A stretch of DNA of 18,238 nucleotides from Alphaproteobacteria bacterium (GTDB taxonomy: Bacteria > Pseudomonadota > Alphaproteobacteria > Acetobacterales > Acetobacteraceae): contig JAMFRY010000231.1 of the NCBI GenBank assembly GCA_026225015.1, positions 1 to 18,238 on the forward strand, written 5' to 3'. This document shows positions 1-5,706 of the stretch, piece by piece. The notes under the pieces were generated by a model that did not search any database, had not been told where the DNA came from, and was given only the letters and a program-made list of their open reading frames with translations. Both the position numbers and the translations under genes were made by a program. The stretch's first letter is position 1. Every line of letters starts with the position of its first letter.

Positions 1-332
1 ACATCGAGCAAATCGATCCCAAAGATATTTGCACCAGTATCGTCGTCGCGGCCGAGTTGCGTTACGGCTGCGCAAAAAAGGGATCGGCCAAGCTGCTTGC
101 AAAGGTGGAAGCCATGCTTGAGACAATTCCGGTCTTGCCTCTGGATGTTCCGGCTGATTCGGAATATGGAGACATCCGCTCGGCGTTAGAGGCAGCGGGC
201 CAGACAATCGGACTCAACGATCTGTTGATTGGCGCGCATGCCCATGCGCTAGGCCTCACGCTCGTCACGGACAATATGCGCGAGTTCAATCGCATTCGGG
301 GCCTCAGCGTAGAGAACTGGCTGGAGAGGTAG
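1..332 (+). CDS. vapC: VapC-type PIN-domain toxin (5' end outside window)
   Basis: This is the C-terminal 109 residues of a PIN-domain ribonuclease, the toxin of a VapBC type II toxin-antitoxin pair. The reading frame is open from base 3 with no start, so the gene begins upstream. A TTG at 57 would remove conserved sequence and is not the real start. Three of the acidic metal-binding positions of PIN domains are visible: Glu18 in AAELRYG, Asp73 in LNDLLIGAHA and Asp90 in VTDNMREF. The first Asp, near the N-terminus, must lie upstream. The fold order (AELRYG helix, LNDLLIGA helix, LVTDN strand, short LSVENW tail) matches VapC, whose members are usually about 130-140 residues. By family knowledge VapC cleaves RNA, often initiator tRNA, in the cytoplasm. 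The antitoxin gene vapB would be expected just upstream and is not in the window. Confidence 0.85.
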   Translation, partial: IEQIDPKDICTSIVVAAELRYGCAKKGSAKLLAKVEAMLETIPVLPLDVPADSEYGDIRSALEAAGQTIGLNDLLIGAHAHALGLTLVTDNMREFNRIRGLSVENWLER

Positions 333-570
333 GCCCATTGGCCGGCTGCGGTTTCGGCTTCTTCCTCCCTTGCCGTATCGAGCGCGCCGCCGCCTTCGCC
401 TTTTTGCGTTGAAGCGCGCGCTTTCGCATCGCCGGGGTTGGAGGGGGCAAAAGACCGGCGGCCAGCGAACGATGGCTTTCGGCGCGCGATTTTTGTCCTG
501 GAACGGCACGGTTTGGCGCAAAGCGGAAGCAAACGTAGATACCATGTTGGGTTGCAAGCCAAGTCCCTGC
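333..570. other. gene-free stretch after vapC
   Basis: I see no convincing gene in these 238 bases. Open frames exist on both strands, but they disagree on direction, lack a good ribosome binding site, and give Arg-, Pro- and Ala-rich peptides typical of GC-rich non-coding or shadow sequence. One minus-strand frame ends in a Lys/Arg-rich tail (RKKAKAAARSIRQGRKKPKP). It is the only one I would look at again. Confidence 0.5.
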
Positions 571-572
571 CT

Positions 573-678
573 CTAGAGCGGGATGCGTTATCACGCACCC
601 GCTCTAAGTTTTTTTTGGCGAGCAATTTCATGCGTTTAGATTGAGTCTGCGACTCAATCTAAACGCATATTGCTCTAG
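573..678. repeat. 106-bp compound palindrome with CTAGAGC terminal inverted repeats
   Basis: The element starts with CTAGAGC (573-579) and ends with its reverse complement GCTCTAG (672-678). Inside are two separate hairpins: 574-606 (14 bp, one bulged A, TATC loop) and 630-668 (perfect 18-bp arms around a TGC loop). The second is extended by AGCAAT (621-626) paired with ATTGCT (669-674). This looks like a REP- or MITE-like dispersed palindromic element, though a single copy in the window cannot prove that it is repeated. Its right end supplies the TAG stop codon (677-675) of the minus-strand membrane-protein gene next to it. Confidence 0.6.
574..616 (+). terminator. possible rho-independent terminator downstream of vapC
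   Basis: A GC-rich 14-bp stem (574-588 with 593-606, bulged A at 583, 4-base loop) is followed after AG by eight T residues (609-616). This is the textbook shape of an intrinsic terminator for plus-strand transcription. It lies about 240 bases after the vapC stop codon. It is also part of the larger palindromic element, so its role may be incidental. Confidence 0.5.
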
Positions 679-1139
679 GACGAGGGCAATTGCTTTGTAC
701 AAATCGCGCGATGTATTTCCGCAGTCAGATTATTGTTTAGCTCGATCAGTTGGTGAACCTCATCCTGAATCTTCAACAACGCTTCGGCATCGTTATAGGT
801 TTGCAGCGCCTGCTTATCGGATGCCGCGGCGGATACCTTTTGGCCGACCATGATCACCGATAACAGCACAAGCTGCAAGAATGTCTGCGCGACCCACGCA
901 ATAAGTGGCGCCACGCCCCCTTTGATGGCCTCCGGCAGACTGACCAGAGCGATCGCCGCAAAGACATAGGCACACCACATGGTGCCGACAGTATTCGTGA
1001 TGAGGACGGCAATCCGCCCATTCAACCCGACCCGCTCTTTGTCGGTAACGTGAGGGCCATGCAGCGCGCGTTCCTTCAGCCGTAAATGCAGAAAATTCCT
1101 TGCGTCCATCGTTGCCATAACCTTCTTCAAAGGGTTCAT
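675..1139 (-). CDS. two-helix inner-membrane protein, DUF1003-like
   Basis: The product is a 154-residue membrane protein of unknown function. A charged N-terminal part (KKVMATMDARNFLHLRLKER) precedes two hydrophobic segments: one around IAVLITNTVGTMWCAYVFAA and one around PLIAWVAQTFLQLVLLSVIM. The latter runs into VGQKVSAAASDKQ and then a helical, probably cytoplasmic tail with a coiled-coil look (EALLKIQDEVHQLIELNNNL). The GTMWCAYVF and QTFLQLVLL-VGQ motifs resemble DUF1003-type proteins. I recall this from the family and have not searched it. The ATG at 1139 was chosen because the longer frame (from 1187) would read into a palindromic repeat. ATGs at 1118 and 1109 are alternatives, since an AAGAAGG lies between them and 1139. 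The gene sits between two compound palindromes, one of which supplies its stop codon. Confidence 0.65.
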   Translation of the reverse strand: MNPLKKVMATMDARNFLHLRLKERALHGPHVTDKERVGLNGRIAVLITNTVGTMWCAYVFAAIALVSLPEAIKGGVAPLIAWVAQTFLQLVLLSVIMVGQKVSAAASDKQALQTYNDAEALLKIQDEVHQLIELNNNLTAEIHRAICTKQLPSS

Positions 1140-1152
1140 ATTCACGTTAGAT

Positions 1153-1265
1153 GTAGGGCGGGCAACGCCCGCCATTTTCCGGCACAAAACGGCGGGTGTT
1201 CCCTCCGGAGCCTTTCCAACAAAGCTGCGCTTTGTTGGAACCTTTGGCTCCTCCGCCCGCCCTAC
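1153..1265. repeat. 113-bp compound palindrome with GTAGGGCGGGC terminal inverted repeats
   Basis: GTAGGGCGGGC (1153-1163) is the exact reverse complement of GCCCGCCCTAC (1255-1265). Nested inside are a 7-bp hairpin (1157-1163 with 1167-1173), a pair GGAGCC/GGCTCC (1207-1212 with 1246-1251), and a perfect 12-bp hairpin (1214-1225 with 1229-1240, TGC loop). It fills the gap between bioA and the downstream minus-strand membrane-protein gene. Transcribed from either side it would fold into a strong multi-stem structure. It resembles the GTAGGRYGGG-type intergenic repeats seen again near 16415-16521. Confidence 0.7.
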
Positions 1266-1268
1266 GAA

Positions 1269-2528
1269 CTATTCCAATACTTTAACAATCGCGCCAGAGA
1301 GCTGCGTCAGTTCTTCCTGGCTGATCGTTAGAGCCGGCGTCAGATAAACAATCTTGCCGAACGGCCGGACCCAGACGCCATGTTCAATAAGCCTTGTGCG
1401 GAGTTCCGCCGGGTTGGGCAGGCTGTCAAGTTCCACCACGCCAATGGCGCCCTTGACCCGGACATCCGCGACATTTGGCAAGTCCCGGCAAATTTCCAGT
1501 TCAGCGGCGAGCTGCGCTTCGATCCTTGCGGCCTGCGCCAGGCGCGGCTCGGATTCGAACAGATCGAGCGAGGCATTGGCGGCAGCGCATCCCAACGCAT
1601 TGGCCATGAAGGTAGGCCCATGCATCAAGGCATGGTCAGGGTTATCCGAAAGGAAGGCCGAGAACAGTTCGGCCGAGGCGATGGTGGCGGCAAGCGGCAG
1701 CGTGCCGCCAGTCAGCGCCTTGGAAAGGGTGATAATGTCCGGCGCCACATCGGCCTGCTGGAACGCGAACATGCTGCCGGTGCGGCCAAAGCCGGTGAAA
1801 ATTTCATCGAAAATCAGGGTCAGGCCGTATTCGGTGGCGGCCTTGCGCAGATGCCGCAACACTTCTGCGCCGTGCAGGATCATGCCGCCGGCGCCTTGCA
1901 CCAAAGGCTCGACAATAATGGCGGCGAGGCTATGCGCGTTGGCAGCCAGGAATTCGTCGAACACCGCAATACTGGCTTTATCGCGCGGCAGCGGAATCAC
2001 CGGATGTTCCGGCAACAGGCCGGTGAACAGGCTGTGCATGCCCTCCTCGGGGTCGCAGATCGCCATGGTACCCAGCGTGTCGCCATGATAGCCGCCGGTG
2101 AAGGCCAGAATCTTGGTCCGCCCCCGCTCGCCACGATTCAAGCGCGACTGCACGGCGATCTTGATGGCGACCTCCACCGCGACCGAGCCGGAATCAGTGA
2201 AGAACACCCGCTCCAGCCCCGGCGGCATCAACGCCGCAAGCCTGATGGCGAGCCGGTAGGCCGGCTCATGCGCCAGACCGCCGAACATCACATGCGGCAT
2301 GCGCTCCAATTGTTGCGCCACCGCTTCGCGGATATGCGGATGGTTATAGCCGTGACAGGCGGTCCACCAGGAGGCGACGCCGTCGATCAGGATTTTGCCG
2401 CCGGCGAGGTGGATTTTGCTGCCCTCGGTACGCACCGCCGCCGCCGGCAAGGGTGCTGTTTGCATCTGGGCATAAGGCAGCCAGACATGATTCCAGCCGA
2501 GCGTCAGCCAATCCGGCCGGGTTGGCAT
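1269..2528 (-). CDS. bioA: adenosylmethionine--8-amino-7-oxononanoate aminotransferase
   Basis: BioA is a PLP-dependent class III aminotransferase. It converts 8-amino-7-oxononanoate (KAPA) to 7,8-diaminononanoate, normally with S-adenosylmethionine as amino donor. The product has 419 residues, near the usual 420-430. Visible family motifs are the N-terminal SWWTACHGYNHPHI, the SGSVAVEVAIK helix, GGYHGDTLGTMAI (aromatic stacking on PLP), DEIFTGFGRTG with the PLP-pyridine Asp, and LSKALTGG with the Schiff-base lysine. HGPTFMANALGCAAA follows, as in BioA. The start ATG lies 14 bases after the bioB stop codon, so the two genes form a bioB-bioA operon. A weak GGATA precedes the ATG. The TAG stop lies four bases from the palindrome at 1153-1265. 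Confidence 0.95.
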   Translation of the reverse strand: MPTRPDWLTLGWNHVWLPYAQMQTAPLPAAAVRTEGSKIHLAGGKILIDGVASWWTACHGYNHPHIREAVAQQLERMPHVMFGGLAHEPAYRLAIRLAALMPPGLERVFFTDSGSVAVEVAIKIAVQSRLNRGERGRTKILAFTGGYHGDTLGTMAICDPEEGMHSLFTGLLPEHPVIPLPRDKASIAVFDEFLAANAHSLAAIIVEPLVQGAGGMILHGAEVLRHLRKAATEYGLTLIFDEIFTGFGRTGSMFAFQQADVAPDIITLSKALTGGTLPLAATIASAELFSAFLSDNPDHALMHGPTFMANALGCAAANASLDLFESEPRLAQAARIEAQLAAELEICRDLPNVADVRVKGAIGVVELDSLPNPAELRTRLIEHGVWVRPFGKIVYLTPALTISQEELTQLSGAIVKVLE

Positions 2529-2542
2529 TATCCGGGGGCGCC

Positions 2543-3520
2543 TCAGCCGGCCAAAGGTTGCAGGCCTAGCTTCTCAAACAGCGCCTCGTCATGGTTCACT
2601 GTGGCGTTTTTGGTGGTCAGCAGCTTCTCGCCATGGAAGATGGAATTGGCGCCAGCCAGGAAGCAAAGCGCCTGAGCCTCGTCCGACATCGCTTCGCGCC
2701 CGGCGGAAAGCCGGATGAAGGATGTCGGCATGGTGATGCGGGCGGCAGCGATGACGCGGACGAACGCGATGGCGTCGATCGGCTCGGATCCGGCAAGCGG
2801 CGTGCCTTCCACCGCAACCAGCGCGTTGATCGGCACGCTTTCCGGCGGCGTCGGCAGGCTGGCCAGGGTGGCGATCAGCCCGGCGCGGTCAGCCGCATCC
2901 TCGCCCATGCCGACAATGCCGCCGCAGCATACATTGATCCCGGCATTGCGGACGTTTTCCAGCGTATCCAGCCGATCCTGATAGGTCCGGGTGGTGATCA
3001 CCTTGCCGTAATATTCGGGCGAGGTGTCGAGGTTGTGGTTGTAGTAATCCAGCCCGGCCGCTTTCAGCCGATCCGATTGCGGGGCGGAGAGCATGCCCAG
3101 CGTCACGCAGGTCTCCAGCCCCATCGCCTTCACCCCCTCGATCATGGTGCAGACATTTTCGAGGTCATGGTCCTTCGGCGAGCGCCAGGCAGCACCCATG
3201 CAGAAGCGTTGCGCGCCCTTTTCCTTGGCCGCGCGCGCCTCCGCCAGCACGGTGTCCAGCGCCAGCAGTTTGGAGGCCTTGGTGCCGGTCTCGTAACTCG
3301 AAGCCTGCGGGCAATAGCCGCAATCCTCCGGGCAGCCACCGGTTTTGATGGAAAGCAGCGTGGAGATTTGCACCTCCGCCGGGTTAAAATGCGCCCGATG
3401 CACCGATTGCGCGCGGAACATCAACTCCGGAAAGGGCAGCGCCAGCAGCGCCGCCACCGCATCGCTGCTCCAGCGCGGAGCGGCGGTCTTGGCGGGCGAA
3501 TCCAGGGTCGTAGCGGACAT
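2543..3520 (-). CDS. bioB: biotin synthase (radical SAM)
   Basis: BioB inserts sulfur into dethiobiotin to make biotin, the last step of the pathway, using two Fe-S clusters in the cytoplasm. The 325-residue product carries the radical-SAM motif CPEDCGYC, with Cys63, Cys67 and Cys70 binding the 4Fe-4S cluster. The ligands of the sulfur-donating 2Fe-2S cluster are all present at a constant +10 offset from the E. coli numbering: Cys107 (QRFCMGAAW), Cys138 (ETCVTLG), Cys198 (INVCCGG) and Arg270 (FIRLSAGRE). The YNHNLDTSPEYY motif is also intact. An AAGGA at 3528-3532 lies seven bases before the ATG and supports the start. This is the first gene of the minus-strand bioBA unit. It is divergent from bioD with about 105 bases between the starts. 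Confidence 0.97.
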   Translation of the reverse strand: MSATTLDSPAKTAAPRWSSDAVAALLALPFPELMFRAQSVHRAHFNPAEVQISTLLSIKTGGCPEDCGYCPQASSYETGTKASKLLALDTVLAEARAAKEKGAQRFCMGAAWRSPKDHDLENVCTMIEGVKAMGLETCVTLGMLSAPQSDRLKAAGLDYYNHNLDTSPEYYGKVITTRTYQDRLDTLENVRNAGINVCCGGIVGMGEDAADRAGLIATLASLPTPPESVPINALVAVEGTPLAGSEPIDAIAFVRVIAAARITMPTSFIRLSAGREAMSDEAQALCFLAGANSIFHGEKLLTTKNATVNHDEALFEKLGLQPLAG

Positions 3521-3625
3521 TCGGCATTCCTTATACGCGACTCAATTGCGGCCCAAGCTAAACTCATGCTTCAAGCGTGGGAAGAGCCGCGCCGGATAGT
3601 GGCGGCAGATGCGGATGATGCCCAG
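3521..3625. promoter_or_regulatory. bioB/bioD divergent intergenic region
   Basis: These 105 bases separate the bioB and bioD start codons and should hold both promoters. On the bioB side I see the ribosome binding site AAGGA (3528-3532, minus strand). I looked for the alphaproteobacterial BioR box (TTATNNATAA-like) and for a BirA-type long palindrome and found neither. The sequence TTATACGCGA at 3531-3540 matches only half a BioR box. No confident -35/-10 pair can be named. Confidence 0.4.
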
Positions 3626-4297
3626 ATGAAAGCCTTGTTTGTCACCGCGACCGGCACCGATATGGGCAAAACCTATGTCACCGCCGGCATCCTCCGCGCC
3701 CTGCGCGAGCGCGGCCTGGCCGCCGGCGCGATCAAGCCGGTGATGAGCGGCTATGACCCCGCATTGCCGTGGGACAGCGATGCGGCGATATTGCTGGCTG
3801 CGATGGGCAAGAAGGTAACCGCCGACACCATCGCCGCCATCGCGCCCTGGCGGTATGCAGCCCCTCTCTCGCCAGACATGGCCGCCGCGCGCGAAGGCCG
3901 CGTGCTATCCTTACGGGACGTCCTGAAATTCTGCCGCGCCGCCATTCGCGCCGCGCCTGGCATCGTGCTGGTGGAGGGTGTCGGTGGGGCAATGGCGCCG
4001 CTGGGTGCGGCCTTTACTGTGCGCGACTGGATCGCCAATCAGAAACTGCCGGTCCTGCTGGTTACGGGCTCCTATCTCGGCGCCATCAGCCATACGCTCA
4101 CCGCCGCGGAGGCGCTGCTGCGGCGCGGCGAGATTGCGGCCATCGTGATGAGCGAAAGCGCTACCTCGCCGGCGCCGCCGGAGGAAACCGCCGCCGCGAT
4201 CACGCGGTTTCTGCCGGGAATCGCGCTCCACATCATCCCGCGCCATCTCAACAATCTGTCGTTCCGGAATCTCGCCGGGTTTTTGGCGGGGCTTTAG
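3626..4297 (+). CDS. bioD: dethiobiotin synthetase
   Basis: BioD closes the ureido ring of dethiobiotin from 7,8-diaminononanoate, CO2 and ATP. The product has 223 residues (E. coli 225). It opens with MKALFVTATGTDMGKTYVTA, which holds the P-loop GTDMGKT. AIKPVMSG (catalytic Lys region) and VEGVGGAMAPL (the second ATP/Mg site) follow, and the tail is typical. The ATG at 3626 was chosen because family alignment starts right there. An in-frame ATG at 3566 would add 20 unrelated residues. The gene is divergent from bioBA and ends two bases before the stop of the convergent small lipoprotein gene. A much longer open frame runs upstream in the same phase, antisense to bioB, and is a composition artefact. 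Confidence 0.95.
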   Translation: MKALFVTATGTDMGKTYVTAGILRALRERGLAAGAIKPVMSGYDPALPWDSDAAILLAAMGKKVTADTIAAIAPWRYAAPLSPDMAAAREGRVLSLRDVLKFCRAAIRAAPGIVLVEGVGGAMAPLGAAFTVRDWIANQKLPVLLVTGSYLGAISHTLTAAEALLRRGEIAAIVMSESATSPAPPEETAAAITRFLPGIALHIIPRHLNNLSFRNLAGFLAGL

Positions 4298-4299
4298 TT

Positions 4300-4464
4300 T
4301 TAAGGATCGATCGCCCGCGCGCAGGCATCGGTTGGGGCCGCGGCGGGATGGCCGATGACCGGTATGATCTTGATGCCAGCTGAGGCGATACGGCATGGCG
4401 CCGCGGCCAGGCCGCATCCGCCTAAACCGAGCGCAAGCGACATCACCAGGAAATATTTCAGCAC
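4300..4464 (-). CDS. small putative lipoprotein downstream of msrA
   Basis: This is a short gene of 54 residues. It begins at a GTG (4464), six bases after a GAGGA ribosome binding site (4475-4471) that overlaps the msrA TGA. A GTG at 4467 or a TTG at 4470 are alternatives closer to the site. The start MLKYFLVMSLALGLGGC is a lipoprotein signal peptide with a lipobox ending at Cys17. The mature part is about 37 residues, GLAAAPCRIASAGIKIIPVIGHPAAAPTDACARAIDP in two halves: it contains two further cysteines (Cys24 and Cys48) and an internal hydrophobic run (IKIIPVIG). It should be anchored in the cell envelope. I recall similar tiny proteobacterial lipoproteins with a CGLAAAPCR-like start and a C-terminal DACA, but their function is unknown to me. 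Co-transcription with exported MsrA is likely, because the gap is only nine bases. Confidence 0.72.
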   Translation of the reverse strand: MLKYFLVMSLALGLGGCGLAAAPCRIASAGIKIIPVIGHPAAAPTDACARAIDP

Positions 4465-4473
4465 CACCAATCC

Positions 4474-5196
4474 TCAGCTTTGCGGAAACACCGTCACCGG
4501 GCTCACCTGATAGAGTGCGGGAAAAAACTTCTCAAGATTCTGCACCTTCGGCAGATCGTTGATGACGATGTAGGGGTAGTCGAGGTTACGCACCAAAAAG
4601 TCCTGATGATAATCCTCAGCTTTATAAAATCCCTTGGCGGGGTCGACGCGGGTGACGATGGGTGCGCCGAATGCATGCGCGGCGGTGAGCTGCGCGATGT
4701 AGAGGGTGGCGATCTTCTGCTGCAACGGCGAAGCAACCCAGATTTCGCCGCGATATTGCGTGCCGGTATCGGGGCCTTGATAATTCAGCTCGGTGGGGTC
4801 GGTCGCGACCGAGAAATAGATTTGCAGGATCTGCCCGTAGGAGATGACATGCGGGTTGAAGGTGATCTGCACGGATTCCGCATGGCCGGTGGCGCCGGTG
4901 CTGACGGTTTCATAAGCGGCGCTGCCCGCCGCGCCGCCGGTATAGCCGGCATAGACCTTGGCGACGCCTTTCACATGCTCATACACGCCTTGCACGCCCC
5001 AGAAGCAGCCGCCGGAAAGCGTGGCGGTCTCCGAAGCGGCGGGATCGGCGGGGTCGAATTTTGGGGCCGGCACTGGCCCGCTTGGTTGCTCGGCAAAGGC
5101 AGCATGGTGCGGCGCCAGCCCGGCGGCCAGGCCGAGCATCACCAGCACGGCCGCACATATTGGCAGCAAACGGGAAGCATGACGGGGTGCGAACAT
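4474..5196 (-). CDS. msrA: exported peptide-methionine (S)-S-oxide reductase, single-Cys type
   Basis: MsrA reduces methionine-S-sulfoxide in proteins. The catalytic motif GGCFWGVQGVYEHV places the active-site Cys at residue 64 of the 240-residue product. GYTGG, GHAESVQI, TDPTELNYQGPDTGTQYR and YHQDF are further family motifs. The start ATG at 5196 is preceded by AAGG eight bases away and gives a clear signal peptide (MFAPRHASRLLPICAAVLVM, then an Ala-rich stretch to AFA-EQ). The longer frame upstream reads into the divergent promoter region and is rejected. Location is therefore probably periplasmic. After Cys64 there is no other cysteine, so the usual C-terminal resolving cysteines are missing and regeneration must use an external thiol. 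The gene is followed by a small lipoprotein gene and is divergent from msrB. Confidence 0.93.
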   Translation of the reverse strand: MFAPRHASRLLPICAAVLVMLGLAAGLAPHHAAFAEQPSGPVPAPKFDPADPAASETATLSGGCFWGVQGVYEHVKGVAKVYAGYTGGAAGSAAYETVSTGATGHAESVQITFNPHVISYGQILQIYFSVATDPTELNYQGPDTGTQYRGEIWVASPLQQKIATLYIAQLTAAHAFGAPIVTRVDPAKGFYKAEDYHQDFLVRNLDYPYIVINDLPKVQNLEKFFPALYQVSPVTVFPQS

Positions 5197-5213
5197 GGCG
5201 AATACCTTTTTGC

Positions 5214-5241
5214 TTGGGGGCGGCAGGTTGAACCCTATATA
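5214..5241 (+). promoter_or_regulatory. candidate msrB promoter
   Basis: In the 99-base msrA/msrB divergent region, TTGGGG (5214-5219) and TATATA (5236-5241) are separated by 16 bases. They would start transcription near 5248, giving msrB a leader of about 48 bases. The -35 match is only partial and the call rests on spacing and the AT-rich -10 alone. Confidence 0.3.
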
Positions 5242-5295
5242 GCCTGTCTGAGCGCCGAATGTACTCCGGCGCGCACTGATCAGGGAGCAGCACAG

Positions 5296-5706
5296 ATGAG
5301 CACAACCGACACGGCGTTTCCTGTAACCCACACCGATGCAGAATGGCGCGCCTTGCTGACCGAGGAGCAATATTACGTGCTGCGCGGCCATGGGACCGAA
5401 CGGCCCGGCACCTGCGCGTTATTGCATGAGCATCGGCGCGGCGCATTCTCTTGCGCCGGCTGCGGGCAGAAATTATTTATCTCCGGCGCCAAATTCGACA
5501 GCCGCACCGGCTGGCCGAGTTTCAACGACCCGGTGGAAGGCGCAATCGGGACCTCGGTAGATCGCGCCCATGGCATGATCCGCATCGAGGCGCATTGCAA
5601 CCAATGCGGGGGGCATCTGGGCCATGTTTTCGAAGACGGCCCGCCGCCGACCGGCCTGCGCTACTGCATCAACGGCGTTGCCATGAATTTCGAGCCCGAG
5701 TTCTAA
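5296..5706 (+). CDS. msrB: peptide-methionine (R)-S-oxide reductase
   Basis: MsrB reduces methionine-R-sulfoxide in proteins. The 136-residue product (E. coli 137) has no signal peptide and should be cytoplasmic. Two CxxC pairs (CAGC and CNQC) form the structural zinc site. GWPSF, HCNQCGGHLGHVFEDGPP and the catalytic RYCINGVAMNF follow in the family order. GGGAG at 5283-5287 lies eight bases before the ATG and fixes the start. The position that often carries the resolving cysteine (SGCGWPSF in many MsrBs) reads SRTGWPSF, so this enzyme, like its MsrA neighbour, may be of the one-cysteine type. The gene is divergent from msrA. Its stop codon overlaps that of the convergent dipeptidase gene by four bases. 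Confidence 0.95.
   Translation: MSTTDTAFPVTHTDAEWRALLTEEQYYVLRGHGTERPGTCALLHEHRRGAFSCAGCGQKLFISGAKFDSRTGWPSFNDPVEGAIGTSVDRAHGMIRIEAHCNQCGGHLGHVFEDGPPPTGLRYCINGVAMNFEPEF

Noticed and set aside
304..594. A minus-strand 96-codon frame ending in a Lys/Arg-rich tail
   Set aside because: It overlaps the vapC end, has no clear ribosome binding site, and its N-terminal part lies in the palindromic element. Other frames across the same bases look equally open.
3531..3540. TTATACGCGA as a BioR operator
   Set aside because: Only the first half matches the TTATNNATAA-type box and it overlaps the bioB ribosome binding site. I do not claim it.
2591..3625. A long plus-strand open frame upstream of and in phase with bioD
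   Set aside because: It is antisense to bioB and low in complexity (Arg, Gly, His, Gln). It is an effect of codon bias, and the BioD family start is at 3626.
5197..5391. N-terminal extension of MsrA to 305 residues
   Set aside because: It would cross the divergent msrB promoter and start region and bury the clear signal peptide beginning at the ATG at 5196.
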